64,000 bases of DNA from a bacterium (lineage in GTDB: Bacteria > Verrucomicrobiota > Verrucomicrobiia > Limisphaerales > UBA11358), in the NCBI GenBank assembly GCA_021780905.1, contig JAJXXW010000030.1, positions 1 through 64,000 on the forward strand. Direction: 5' to 3'. The notes below the pieces were generated by a model. That model searched no databases. It was not told where the DNA came from and worked only from the letters and a program-made list of their open reading frames with translations. Shown one piece after another: positions 19,122 to 28,801 of this stretch (positions are counted from its first letter, which is position 1; each line of letters begins with the position of its first letter). The position numbers and the translations under genes were made by a program.

Positions 19122-19233
19122 GGTAGTGTAGCCGGGCTGGTGCTGCTGGCTTACAACCTGTGGAGCCTATTCGCGCGGCTGATGGGCTTGAATTTCGGCT
19201 ACCACACCGAAGCGATCAAATCGCGGCGGGTTT
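19122..19233 (+). pseudogene. IS1380-like transposase C-terminal remnant
   Basis: GLVLLAYNLWSLFARLMGLNFGYHTEAIKSRRVF, truncated on both sides. Confidence 0.6.
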
Positions 19234-19240
19234 TCATTGA

Positions 19241-22200
19241 TTATTCGCCGCCGTTGCCGCCGTTGCCTTTTTTCTCCCAGGCGCGCCGGGCTTTTTCCGG
19301 CAGCGATTTGTCCACGACGGCATAATAAGTCTGTTCACCAAACTGGCGATTGGCTGCATGCTCCAGTTCCAGCGACGGCGCGACACTAAAACGCGGGTTG
19401 GTTTCGACAAAAATCGCCCCGCCCTCCGGCCGCAGGAAACACAGGAAGAGCCGACACTTGCCGGGATGCGCGGCGGTCAACTGCTGCACGCGTTCCATGT
19501 CCTCCGGCAGCAAATGCGCCATCGGCAGGCGCAGGTGGACCTGCTTGGTGTATTTCTTCGGCGCGTCGGCGAGCGGCACGATTTCCTGCGGAAAAATCTT
19601 CGGCTTGTCCTCGCCAGTGCTGACTTCGCCGATGACGAGAATCGCCTTGTTCGCTTCGAGCAGCGGACGGAACTTGTCGTAGTCGTTCATCACCAGCAAC
19701 TGCACCGAGCCTTCCAAATCCTCCAGTGTCACCATCGAATAAGGCTTGCCGGATTTTTTGGAGAAACCATGCGTGACCGCCGCGATCATGCCGCCGATGC
19801 GCGTCAAGCTGCGGTTCGGCAGCTCGGCGAGCTTCGCGGTATTTGTCAGTGAATATTTTTCCAGCAGCGGCACCAACGGCGTCAGCGGATGGCCGGTAAC
19901 GTAAAATCCAAGCAATTCTTTTTCATGCGCGAGCAGTTCGTGCTGCGGCCATTCCGGCAGATTGGAAATCGCCTCCGGCATCGGCGGTGCTTTTTCTTCC
20001 AGCGCGCCGAAGAGCGAGCTTTGGCCCTTCTGCTTGTCGGACAGAATGCTCGCCGCGCGCGCCATCGTGCGCTCAATTTGCGCGAAGAGCGTTGCCCGCG
20101 ACTGGCCGAAGCAGTCGCACGCGCCGGTTTTGATCAAGGCCTCCAACGGTTTTCGCGTGAGCGTGCGTCCGTCCACGCGTTCACACAGTTCGGAAAGCGT
20201 CTTGAATCCGCCGCCTTCGTTGCGCGCCTTCAAAATCGTCTCGACCGCCGCTTCACCCACGCCTTTGATGGCCGCAAGGCCGAAACGGATGCGCTGCTGT
20301 GGTAGTGGGACAGGCGTCCCGCCTGTCGAGTTGGCCACGGTTTTGGCACTGGACAGGCGGGACGCCTGTCCCACTACCGATGCGGGCGCGAAGAACACGC
20401 CGCTCTCGTTCACGTCCGGGCCGAGCACCTCGATCTCGAACTCGCGCGCCTCGGCGATGTATTCGGCGAGCTTGTCGGTGTTCGCCATGTCGTTCGTCAT
20501 CATGGCGCAGAAAAATTCCACCGGATAATTCGCCTTCAGATACGCGGTCTGATACGCGACGATGGCATACGCGGCGGCGTGCGACTTGTTGAAGCCGTAA
20601 CCGGCGAATTTTTCCAGCAAATCGAAAATCTGGTTCGCCTTCGTCTTGGGAATCTGGTTTTTCTCGTGGCAGCCCTTGACGAAATCCTCGCGCTGCTTGG
20701 CCATTTCCTCGACCTTCTTCTTGCCCATCGCGCGCCGCAACAGGTCCGCCTTGCCGAGCGAGTAGCCGGCGAGCAACTGCGTCGCCTGCATCACCTGTTC
20801 CTGGTAAATCAGGATGCCGTAGGTCTCCTTGGAAATGGACTCTAGCAGCGGATGCTCATATTTGATCTCAATTTCGCCATGCCGGCGCTTGATGAAATCT
20901 GGAATCAGATCCATCGGGCCGGGCCGGTAGAGCGCGACGAGCGCCGTGATGTGCTCGACGGAACTGATCTGAAATTTTTTGCACAGGTCGCGCATCCCGC
21001 CGGATTCCAACTGGAACACACCAAGCGTTTCGGCGCGGTTCAGCAGGTCGTAGGTTTTTTTGTCGTCGAGCGGCAACTGGTCAATGTTGATCTGCACGCC
21101 GTGCGTCTGCCTAACCATTTCGCAGGTGTTGCGGATGACGGTCAAGGTTTTCAGCCCGAGAAAATCCATCTTCAGCAGGCCGAGATCGCCAACGGGATTC
21201 ATCGCGTATTGCGTGACGATACCGCCGTGTTCGTCCAGCTTGAGCGGGAGCAGGTTCACGAGCGGCTGGTCGCCGATGACCACGCCGGCCGCATGAACAC
21301 TGGCGTTGCGCGTGAGGTCTTCGAGAATGAGCGCGGTGTCCACGAGTTCGCGCGTGACTTCCTCGGTCTCGTATGCCTCCTTGAATTCCGGCGATTGCTT
21401 GAGCGCCTTCGTCAAATCCATTTTCAGATCGAACGGGATCATTTTCGCCAGTCGGTCGCAGTCGCCATACGGCAAACCCATCACGCGCCCGACATCACGC
21501 ACGACGGATTTCGCGCCCATCGTGCCAAACGTGATGATCTGCGCGACAGAATCGTTGCCGTATTTTTTGCGGACATATTCGATGACGTCCGCGCGGCGGT
21601 CGTCGGCGAAATCAATGTCAATGTCCGGCGGATTCACGCGCTCGGGATTCAGGAAGCGCTCGAACAGCAGGCCGTAGCGGATCGGATCCACGTTCGCGAT
21701 TTCGAGCAGGTAGGTGACGATCGAGCCGGCGGCGCTGCCGCGCGCCACGCAGGCGATTCCCTGGCTGCGGCCGTAACGGATGAAATCGCCGACGATGAGA
21801 AAGTAGGAAATGAACCCGGTTTTCTCGATGACCGTGAGCTCGAGTTGCAAACGGTCAATGACGGTTTTAATGGCGGCGCTGACGGCGGGGTCGTTCGCAG
21901 TGGGGCAGGCGTCTCGCCTGTCGTGTTGATTTTGATCTGGAGATGAATTGGACAGGCGAGACACCTGTCCCACTGTAAAAGTCGGCAGCCGCGTCGGATC
22001 GTCAATGCCCGTGACGACAAATTCTTTTCCCTCGGCCTTCGCGTGAATTGTGTAGCGCGTGAACAGGCCTTCCGCGAGCCACTGGCGCAAAAATCCTTCG
22101 CGCGTGAAATGTTCCGGCGGATGAAACACCGGGTAATGCAACTGGCCGAACTTGATCTCCAGATTGCATTTTTCCGCAACCTCCAAAGTGTTCTTCACCG

Positions 22201-22993
22201 CGTCCGGCACCTCGGCGAAGCGCGCCTTCATTTCGTCCGCGCTGCGCAGGTAAAACTGCTCCGGCACATAGCCCGCGCTCATGCGTTTCGGGTCGCTCAA
22301 CAGCGACTGCGTGCCGATGCAGACGAGGCAGTCGTGCGCGTGCGAATGGCTATTCTCGATGTAATGCACGTCGTTCGTCGCGACGAGTTTCAGGCCGAAT
22401 TCCTTGGCGAACTGGATCAACTGCTTATTTACCTTGGCCTGTTCGGGAATACCGTGATTTTGCAGTTCGAGGAAAAAATTCTCCGCGCCGAGCGTCTGCT
22501 TGAAGAAATCCACCGCATCGCGCGCCTTGTCAATCTGATCCTTCATGATCAAATCGGGGATCTCGCTGGCAAGGCAGCCGGACATCGCAATCAGGCCTTC
22601 GCTGTGCCTCGCGAGAATTTCTTTATCAATGCGCGGTTTGTAGTAATAACCCTCCAAGTGCGCGGCGGTGGTGAGCTTGATGAGATTTTTGTAGCCGGCC
22701 TCGTCCTTCACCAGCAGGCCGAGATGATGGTATTTATCGCCCTCGACCTTTTTGCGCTCCAGCCGCGAGCCGGGCGCGACGTAAACTTCGCAGCCGATGA
22801 TGGGCTTGATGCCTTTGGCGCGGGCGGCCTGATAAAATTCGATCACGCCGTGCATTGCGCCGTGGTCGGTGATGGCCAGCGCGGGAAATTTCAGCTCATG
22901 CGCCCGGTCCATCAGCTTGTCCAGACGGCACGCGCCATCGAGCAACGAATACTCGGTGTGCAGGTGCAAATGGACAAAATCGGCGTGCGCCAT
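19241..22993 (-). CDS. dnaE: DNA polymerase III subunit alpha
   Basis: FVHLHLHTEYSLLDGACRL, PDIDIDFADDRRADVIEYV, YGFNKSHAAAYAIVAYQTAYLKANYPVEF. Carries two in-frame 78-bp insertions. Confidence 0.97.
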   Translation of the reverse strand: MAHADFVHLHLHTEYSLLDGACRLDKLMDRAHELKFPALAITDHGAMHGVIEFYQAARAKGIKPIIGCEVYVAPGSRLERKKVEGDKYHHLGLLVKDEAGYKNLIKLTTAAHLEGYYYKPRIDKEILARHSEGLIAMSGCLASEIPDLIMKDQIDKARDAVDFFKQTLGAENFFLELQNHGIPEQAKVNKQLIQFAKEFGLKLVATNDVHYIENSHSHAHDCLVCIGTQSLLSDPKRMSAGYVPEQFYLRSADEMKARFAEVPDAVKNTLEVAEKCNLEIKFGQLHYPVFHPPEHFTREGFLRQWLAEGLFTRYTIHAKAEGKEFVVTGIDDPTRLPTFTVGQVSRLSNSSPDQNQHDRRDACPTANDPAVSAAIKTVIDRLQLELTVIEKTGFISYFLIVGDFIRYGRSQGIACVARGSAAGSIVTYLLEIANVDPIRYGLLFERFLNPERVNPPDIDIDFADDRRADVIEYVRKKYGNDSVAQIITFGTMGAKSVVRDVGRVMGLPYGDCDRLAKMIPFDLKMDLTKALKQSPEFKEAYETEEVTRELVDTALILEDLTRNASVHAAGVVIGDQPLVNLLPLKLDEHGGIVTQYAMNPVGDLGLLKMDFLGLKTLTVIRNTCEMVRQTHGVQINIDQLPLDDKKTYDLLNRAETLGVFQLESGGMRDLCKKFQISSVEHITALVALYRPGPMDLIPDFIKRRHGEIEIKYEHPLLESISKETYGILIYQEQVMQATQLLAGYSLGKADLLRRAMGKKKVEEMAKQREDFVKGCHEKNQIPKTKANQIFDLLEKFAGYGFNKSHAAAYAIVAYQTAYLKANYPVEFFCAMMTNDMANTDKLAEYIAEAREFEIEVLGPDVNESGVFFAPASVVGQASRLSSAKTVANSTGGTPVPLPQQRIRFGLAAIKGVGEAAVETILKARNEGGGFKTLSELCERVDGRTLTRKPLEALIKTGACDCFGQSRATLFAQIERTMARAASILSDKQKGQSSLFGALEEKAPPMPEAISNLPEWPQHELLAHEKELLGFYVTGHPLTPLVPLLEKYSLTNTAKLAELPNRSLTRIGGMIAAVTHGFSKKSGKPYSMVTLEDLEGSVQLLVMNDYDKFRPLLEANKAILVIGEVSTGEDKPKIFPQEIVPLADAPKKYTKQVHLRLPMAHLLPEDMERVQQLTAAHPGKCRLFLCFLRPEGGAIFVETNPRFSVAPSLELEHAANRQFGEQTYYAVVDKSLPEKARRAWEKKGNGGNGGE
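20301..20378. repeat. 78-bp palindromic element inserted in frame in dnaE
   Basis: Perfect 27-bp arms GGTAGTGGGACAGGCGTCCCGCCTGTC (20301-20327) / GACAGGCGGGACGCCTGTCCCACTACC (20352-20378). Confidence 0.95.
21898..21975. repeat. Second 78-bp palindromic element inserted in frame in dnaE
   Basis: Arms CAGTGGGGCAGGCGTCTCGCCTGTC (21898-21922) / GACAGGCGAGACACCTGTCCCACTG (21951-21975), two mismatches. Confidence 0.93.
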
Positions 22994-23203
22994 GGCGGTA
23001 ATTTAACTTTTAACCACCAAGACACCAAGCCGCAAAGTTTTGAAAATTCACAGCAGTCGCGGCAAAATTATTCAGACGCCGTCATTTCCGACCAGCCGTG
23101 TTTGCGCTTCAAATGGACCCAGCGACAACCTGCCCGCCGACTACGCCAATTTGTGATACGCGAAAAGTCGAAGTGCCGACGCTGCGGCTTCAAAGATGAT
23201 CGG

Positions 23204-23935
23204 TTATTTCACCGCCGCCCAGACGCGGTGCACGTCGTCGTGCTCGTCCAGCGCTTCGAGAAATTCGCCCACTTCGTTCTGTTGCGCCTCGGTGAGTTCC
23301 GGAAACTGCTTTGGCACATAGCCGATTTCACTGGTCACGATCGCCCAACCGTTGGCGGAAAGCCACTTGGAAACATTCGCCACTTCCGTGCGCTCGCAGA
23401 TGAACTTGGCACCGGCGACATCCTTAGGAATATCGTCGTTCTGCTCATGCGTCAGCGTCTCAACTTCATTGGCACCAGCCTCGATGGCGGCGGCTTCGCG
23501 ATCAATATTCGCATCGGGGTGATGCGCTTCGACGAGGCCGACGTGGTCGAACAAAAACTTGTTGCTACCGGTCGTGGCAAGCTGGCCCTTCTTGAACAGC
23601 ACGCGGATTTCCGGCGCGGTGCGGTTCACGTTGTCGGTATAAACCTCAACGATCACCGGCACGTTGTGCGGCGCACGGCCTTCAAAGACGACGTGGTCCA
23701 TGACCATCTTTTCGTCGCCGATGCCGGCACCCTTGTTGATGGCGCGCTGGATGGCGTCCTTGGTCACGCTTTCCTTCTTGGCTTTTTCCACGGCGGTGAA
23801 GAGCCGCGCGTTCATCGCGGGATCGGGTCCGCCCATTTTGGCGGCCACCGAAATTTCGCGAACCAGTTTGCCGGTCGTGCGGCCTTTTTTGAGGCCGGCG
23901 ACCAATCGTTTGGCATGCAGCCATTGGCGTCCCAT
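23204..23935 (-). CDS. yebC: YebC/PmpR family DNA-binding regulator
   Basis: VREISVAAKMGGPDPAMNARLFTAVEKAKKESVTKDAIQRAINKGAG, YEGxxPHNVPVIVEVYTDN-like segment. Confidence 0.93.
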   Translation of the reverse strand: MGRQWLHAKRLVAGLKKGRTTGKLVREISVAAKMGGPDPAMNARLFTAVEKAKKESVTKDAIQRAINKGAGIGDEKMVMDHVVFEGRAPHNVPVIVEVYTDNVNRTAPEIRVLFKKGQLATTGSNKFLFDHVGLVEAHHPDANIDREAAAIEAGANEVETLTHEQNDDIPKDVAGAKFICERTEVANVSKWLSANGWAIVTSEIGYVPKQFPELTEAQQNEVGEFLEALDEHDDVHRVWAAVK

Positions 23936-24069
23936 AGGCGGGAAATCTAGCAAGCCGCCCGTGAAGTTTCAACCACGGCCATGACGGGGGCGAAAGGTAA
24001 AACGCCGGGGCACCGGGCCGCCTTGCGCGCCGTTGACTTGTCCGCCCGCTTTGCTAGCGTGTTGGCAAC

Positions 24070-25797
24070 ATGGCCAGCAAACGGTTTTCCCGCCTCATCA
24101 AGATATTTTCCGGTGCCGCCGCCGATGCCGAGGATGAAATTTTCCTGCTCGAAGGCCGGCTGGAGCGGTTCGTGCATTTCTGGGTGCTGGTCATCCGGCA
24201 GTTCATCCGTCACCGCTGCTTCGTGCGCGCCTCGGCGTTGTCTTACTCCACGCTCATCGCGCTCATTCCGCTGCTGGCGGTCGCGCTGAGCGTCACCAGC
24301 AGTTTTCTCAAAACGCAGGATGAGGGGCAATTTCAACAGGCCATCGAGCATTTTGTGGATGCGGTGACACCGCCCGCCGTCATCCACACCAACACCGCCG
24401 TCGCGGAGACCAACCTCGCGGCGGTGATTTCCACGAACGCGCCGCTGTCCGCGCCAACCGGCGAGGAGGCAAATGCCGTGGCCGCCAGCACCAATGCCGT
24501 TTTCGCCACCCCCACCCCGGCCGTTGCTCTGTCCACTCAAAGGGAAATCGCGCGCCAGGTCTGGATGCTCGTCCAAAACACGCAGAGCGCCGCGCTGGGC
24601 GTGACGGGTTTCCTACTGCTCGTGTTCATCTCCATCTCGCTGCTGATCCGCATCGAGGAGACGTTTAACGACGTCTGGGGAGTCGCGCGCGGGCGCACCT
24701 GGATGCAGCGGATCGGCGTGTTCTTCACGCTCGCCTTTCTCGGCCCCGCGCTGTTGATCCTGGCCTTGAGCCTGTCGGGCAGCGCGCATTTCGCGTCGGC
24801 CAAAAACTTCATCGCGCACACGCCGGTGATCGGCAAATTCATTTTTCAACTGCTGCCGATGTTTGTGCTGTGGCTGGCGTTCACGTTTGTCTACCAGTTC
24901 ATCCCGAACACCAAGGTCAATTTTTCTGCGGCGGTGGTGGGCGGCGCAGTCGCGGGCACGCTGCTGCACCTGAACAACGTCTTCGGCTTCCTCTATGTTT
25001 CCGGCGTGGTCACCCGCATGAAATTTTACGGCAGCCTCGGCCTGGTGCCGGTATTCATGATCGGCCTCTACATGGCCTGGGTTTTTCTGCTGCTGGGCGC
25101 GCAAATCGCCTACGCCTATCAAAACCGCGCCGCCTATCTCCAGGACCGGCTGGCCGACAATGTCAACCAGCGCGGGCGCGAATTTGTCGCGCTGCGCCTG
25201 ATGACGTGCCTCGGCCAGCGCTTCCAAACCGGCCAGCGCCCGGCGACCGTTTTGTTGCTCTCCCGGGAACTGGGCATTCCCAGCCGGCTCATCCAATCGG
25301 TTTTGCGCACACTCGCGCACATGCAGCTGGTCACCGAAGTCGCCGGCGCGGAAGCCGCCTTTGTGCCCGCGCGTCCGCTCGACACCATCAACGCCTACGA
25401 TATCCTGCTGGCCCTGCGCACCGGCACCGGCCAGGAACTGCCGCTGCGCGAGGACCCGGCGCTCGCAGAAATCTACGGCGAGTTTTCGCGGATTGAAAAG
25501 GCGGAACGCGAGGCGGCCTCGTCCATTTCCCTGCTGGCGCTGGCCAGCCGCGTCCCCGCGCGCGCCGCGCTCGCCGGGCCGAAGGCGGTGGAAACCGGCC
25601 CGCCGGCCGGCGAACCGGCAATTTCCATCAAGCCGGAAACGGTTGCGCCGGCTCCGGTCGCCCGGGCCGAGGAAACAAGCTCTGAACCGCTGGTGCAAAC
25701 ATCCGAACTCAAAACCGAGGCCTCCGCACCGGCTGCAATGACGGCTGTCCGCCGCGACGTGGTGATGCCGGACGAGAACCGCGAATTCCCGCTGTAA
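24070..25797 (+). CDS. YihY/BrkB family membrane protein with long C-terminal extension
   Basis: FVRASALSYSTLIALIPLLAVALS, FVYQFIPNTKVNFSAAVVGGAVAGTLLHL; winged-helix-like region then Pro/Ala-rich tail. Confidence 0.85.
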   Translation: MASKRFSRLIKIFSGAAADAEDEIFLLEGRLERFVHFWVLVIRQFIRHRCFVRASALSYSTLIALIPLLAVALSVTSSFLKTQDEGQFQQAIEHFVDAVTPPAVIHTNTAVAETNLAAVISTNAPLSAPTGEEANAVAASTNAVFATPTPAVALSTQREIARQVWMLVQNTQSAALGVTGFLLLVFISISLLIRIEETFNDVWGVARGRTWMQRIGVFFTLAFLGPALLILALSLSGSAHFASAKNFIAHTPVIGKFIFQLLPMFVLWLAFTFVYQFIPNTKVNFSAAVVGGAVAGTLLHLNNVFGFLYVSGVVTRMKFYGSLGLVPVFMIGLYMAWVFLLLGAQIAYAYQNRAAYLQDRLADNVNQRGREFVALRLMTCLGQRFQTGQRPATVLLLSRELGIPSRLIQSVLRTLAHMQLVTEVAGAEAAFVPARPLDTINAYDILLALRTGTGQELPLREDPALAEIYGEFSRIEKAEREAASSISLLALASRVPARAALAGPKAVETGPPAGEPAISIKPETVAPAPVARAEETSSEPLVQTSELKTEASAPAAMTAVRRDVVMPDENREFPL

Positions 25798-25867
25798 GCC
25801 TAGCCACGCGGTTTGGCTGGCGGAAAATATCATTGCCATTTTTGCGCGCGGCCGACATTTTTTCGGG

Positions 25868-26596
25868 ATGAGATTCATTCCTTGCCTGGCTCCCGCCCTG
25901 GCGTTGGCTTTGACACTGAATTTGGGCGCCGCCGCAAGTCCGGCGATCAACACGCTGACGGACGCCGAAAAAGCGGCGGGCTGGCAACTGCTCTTCGACG
26001 GCCAGAGTTTCAACGGCTGGCACAATTTCAAAAAAGCCGGCGTCCGGCCCGGCTGGCAAGTCAAGGACGGCACGCTCGTTTGCGTGGACCCGCACAACGC
26101 CGGCGACATCGTCACCTCCAACGAATTTTCATGGTTCGAGCTGCAACTGGACTACAACATTTCCGAGGCCGGCAACAGCGGCATCATGTTTCACGTCACC
26201 GACGCCGGCAACGCCGTCTGGGCCACCGGCCCGGAGTTTCAGCTGGAGGACAACGTCAAGGCCGTGGACCAGATCCGGTGCGGCTGGCTTTACGCGCTCT
26301 ATCAGCCGCCGGTGGACCCGGCGACCGGCAAGATTCTGGATGCCACCAAGCCGGTCGGTGAGTGGAACCACGTCCGCCTGCTCGTCACGCCCAAGAAATG
26401 CGAGCATGAGATCAACGGCGTGAAATATTTTGAATACGTCCCCGGCAGCGACGACTTCAACGCCCGCGTGGCGAAAAGCAAATTCAGCCGGATGCCGTTC
26501 TTCGCCAAGTCCGACACCGGTTACATCGCGCTGCAAGGCGACCACGGCAGCGTGGCGTTCCGCAACATCAAGATTCGGCCCATCCCGGCGAAGTGA
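25868..26596 (+). CDS. DUF1080 (3-keto-disaccharide hydrolase-like) secreted protein
   Basis: GWQLLFDGQSFNGWHNF, FSWFELQLDYNISEAGNSGIMFHV, GYIALQGDHGSVAFRNIKIRPI. Confidence 0.9.
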   Translation: MRFIPCLAPALALALTLNLGAAASPAINTLTDAEKAAGWQLLFDGQSFNGWHNFKKAGVRPGWQVKDGTLVCVDPHNAGDIVTSNEFSWFELQLDYNISEAGNSGIMFHVTDAGNAVWATGPEFQLEDNVKAVDQIRCGWLYALYQPPVDPATGKILDATKPVGEWNHVRLLVTPKKCEHEINGVKYFEYVPGSDDFNARVAKSKFSRMPFFAKSDTGYIALQGDHGSVAFRNIKIRPIPAK

Positions 26597-26602
26597 TTGG
26601 TT

Positions 26603-28717
26603 TTACCCGTTCAGCGCGGCAGCGGTCCGACTGACCCGGAAGACGGCGAGGCAAAACTGCGCGGTGGCCGGGTCGTTCAAACACAACGCGCCGGAACGGA
26701 TGCGCGGCAGCGGTTGAGCTTCAAGTTGCAGCGGAAATTTCGCCGCCAGCGACCGGGCATAATCGGGAAAATTATCAAAACCCTCCGCGCGCAACTGGGC
26801 GGCGTTCACCAGCCGGAACGCGCCGAAGCTGTTCTGACCCGCCTGCCGCATCAGTTCCACCAGCACGCGGCCCATCGTGTAGCGCGGGTTGATTTCCACA
26901 ACCGGCTTCAACTTCACTGCGCCACCGGCATCCCGATAGACAAAGGCGTCGATGCCGACCGGCCCGATGAAATCGACCTCCTGCAATTTAGTTTCCAGCC
27001 GGGCGAACAGTTCGCCGTAAAATTCCAGCAGCCGGCTGGAAATGTCCGCCGGCGCGCGGAACCGCGAAACGATTTCTGCCGGAATCCGCTTGCGAAAATG
27101 CGGCTCGGCGAAGTTGGCGACGAACTGGCCGCGCGCGTCAGTCTGCAGGCCGGTATAGCCGCACAGCTTCAGGCCGGGCGCGGCCATTTCGAGCTGCACG
27201 GAAAAATCCGCCAGCCGTTCCAGCCACGGCTCGACCACCAGTTCGCGGTTTTGCGCGAACGCGTTTTCCATCCAGCGCAGCTGGGCCGGCAAAATCTCCG
27301 GCTCGAACAGCCGCAGCGCGTTGCTGCCGGCCACGCCGAACGATTCCTTTACAACAAGGTTGTGGTGGCCGCGGGCGCGGATTTTGGCAATCGCCGCCAG
27401 CGCTGCCGGGACCGAGTTGGCCGCGACGCCGATTTCGTTCTCGGCGCAAAGCCAGTCCGGGGCGGATGGCGGATGGCGGATGGCGGAATTTTGAGAGATC
27501 AGCTTGCGCAAAAAATCCGCGCTCCAGACTTTGGAATAGAGTTGCGCGATTTCCGCGTTGAATCTTTTTTCGTTCGTGCGTTGTTCGCCGGAAACGCTGG
27601 CCAACAACGGCTTGAGCAGTTCAAAGCTGTCCGGTCCCCACGCCCACGGGCGCAGGCGGCCGAGCTTGCGGCTTTTCAAGCCGCCGGCATTTTCCCACTC
27701 CACAAATTCCGGCAACGGGAAGCCGGCCGACTTGAGGCCGCTCAAAAATTCCACCGACGGTTTTTCGCTCACCAGCACGATGTCGTCTTGCCGACACAAA
27801 AATTGCGGCAGGTTTTCCAGATCGCGCGCGAGCTGCGCCTGACGCTTCGTCGGATTGAAAGTTTTGCCCGCAGCGATGCGGCCTTCGGCGAACGGGTTGA
27901 AAATGAAAATGCTCGGGGTGCGGCCTTTGGATTGCGAATAGACCTGCATCTCCGCGATGAACTGCGCGTCGAATCCGGCGGCCCGGCGCCCCTCGACATT
28001 CAGTGAAAATCCCTTGGCGCGCTGCGGCGAGAGCGGAAATTTGAGCGTGCGACAGAAGGCGTCCCAGTCGGATGCATCCGGATTTTTCCACCGGCGGAAC
28101 CACTGCAGGCCGTAGGCGACGTGGCCGATTTCATCGCGGTAAATCTTTTCGAGCAGCCGCGCGGAATCGGCGTCGCCCACGGTCGCGAAGCGGCGGGCGT
28201 AATCGCCGGCAAAATCCAGATTGGCCTGCTCAAAAGTCAGGCAGAGGCCGGCGACGTAGTCAATCGGATGTTCCATCGGCGCGACGCAGCGCCAGAAATA
28301 GCCGCTCACCGGCAGGTCGCCCAGTTCGACGCCGCAGGATTTCATCCGTTCCAGATAAAGCCGCGTGTGTTCCTGCTCGTCCTGGAGCGTGCGCAACACG
28401 CCCTGCCGGAAGGCGGCCGGCGCGTCGGGAAATTTCAGCAGCACGAGCGCCATCAGCTCGGTGGCGAGCAGTTCGTGGTTGGCGAAAAAATGCAGCAGCC
28501 GGCCGCGAGCGGATTTATTTTCGAGCTGGTGCAGGCCGGGAAAATCGCGCTTGCCGGCGGCGGGTGGCTTGAAAAGCAAGTTGGCCGGCCGGCCCGGCCC
28601 GGCGGGCGTGACGAGCGCGGTCCCAGGCCGCTCGTCGGTGATGGCATCCGGCGCGCGAAGTTTTTCCTCGAGCGACGTGGCGAACAAGACCTGTTCGGCA
28701 AATTCACGCAGTTCCAT
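26603..28717 (-). CDS. DUF455 ferritin-like domain fused to an ATP-grasp-like domain
   Basis: N-term HELLATELMALVLLKFPDAPAAFRQGVLRTLQDEQEHTRLYLERM and IYRDEIGHVAYGLQWFRRW; C-term HHNLVVKESFGVAGSNALRLF and KPVVEINPRYTMGRV. Confidence 0.75.
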   Translation of the reverse strand: MELREFAEQVLFATSLEEKLRAPDAITDERPGTALVTPAGPGRPANLLFKPPAAGKRDFPGLHQLENKSARGRLLHFFANHELLATELMALVLLKFPDAPAAFRQGVLRTLQDEQEHTRLYLERMKSCGVELGDLPVSGYFWRCVAPMEHPIDYVAGLCLTFEQANLDFAGDYARRFATVGDADSARLLEKIYRDEIGHVAYGLQWFRRWKNPDASDWDAFCRTLKFPLSPQRAKGFSLNVEGRRAAGFDAQFIAEMQVYSQSKGRTPSIFIFNPFAEGRIAAGKTFNPTKRQAQLARDLENLPQFLCRQDDIVLVSEKPSVEFLSGLKSAGFPLPEFVEWENAGGLKSRKLGRLRPWAWGPDSFELLKPLLASVSGEQRTNEKRFNAEIAQLYSKVWSADFLRKLISQNSAIRHPPSAPDWLCAENEIGVAANSVPAALAAIAKIRARGHHNLVVKESFGVAGSNALRLFEPEILPAQLRWMENAFAQNRELVVEPWLERLADFSVQLEMAAPGLKLCGYTGLQTDARGQFVANFAEPHFRKRIPAEIVSRFRAPADISSRLLEFYGELFARLETKLQEVDFIGPVGIDAFVYRDAGGAVKLKPVVEINPRYTMGRVLVELMRQAGQNSFGAFRLVNAAQLRAEGFDNFPDYARSLAAKFPLQLEAQPLPRIRSGALCLNDPATAQFCLAVFRVSRTAAALNG
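27461..27488. repeat. Heptamer tract inside the DUF455/ATP-grasp ORF
   Basis: GGCGGAT x3 then GGCGGAA. Confidence 0.75.
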
Positions 28718-28801
28718 CGCGGGACAACTTTAATGGCGGCGGGCGACGGTATTCCAGCTCCGCCGCCCGCCGGCCAGCGCTGTGTTGGTGCCGGCCCGTG
28801 C

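Noticed and set aside
22043-23950. 635-aa plus-strand ORF
   Set aside because: Antisense to dnaE and yebC; no domain pattern.
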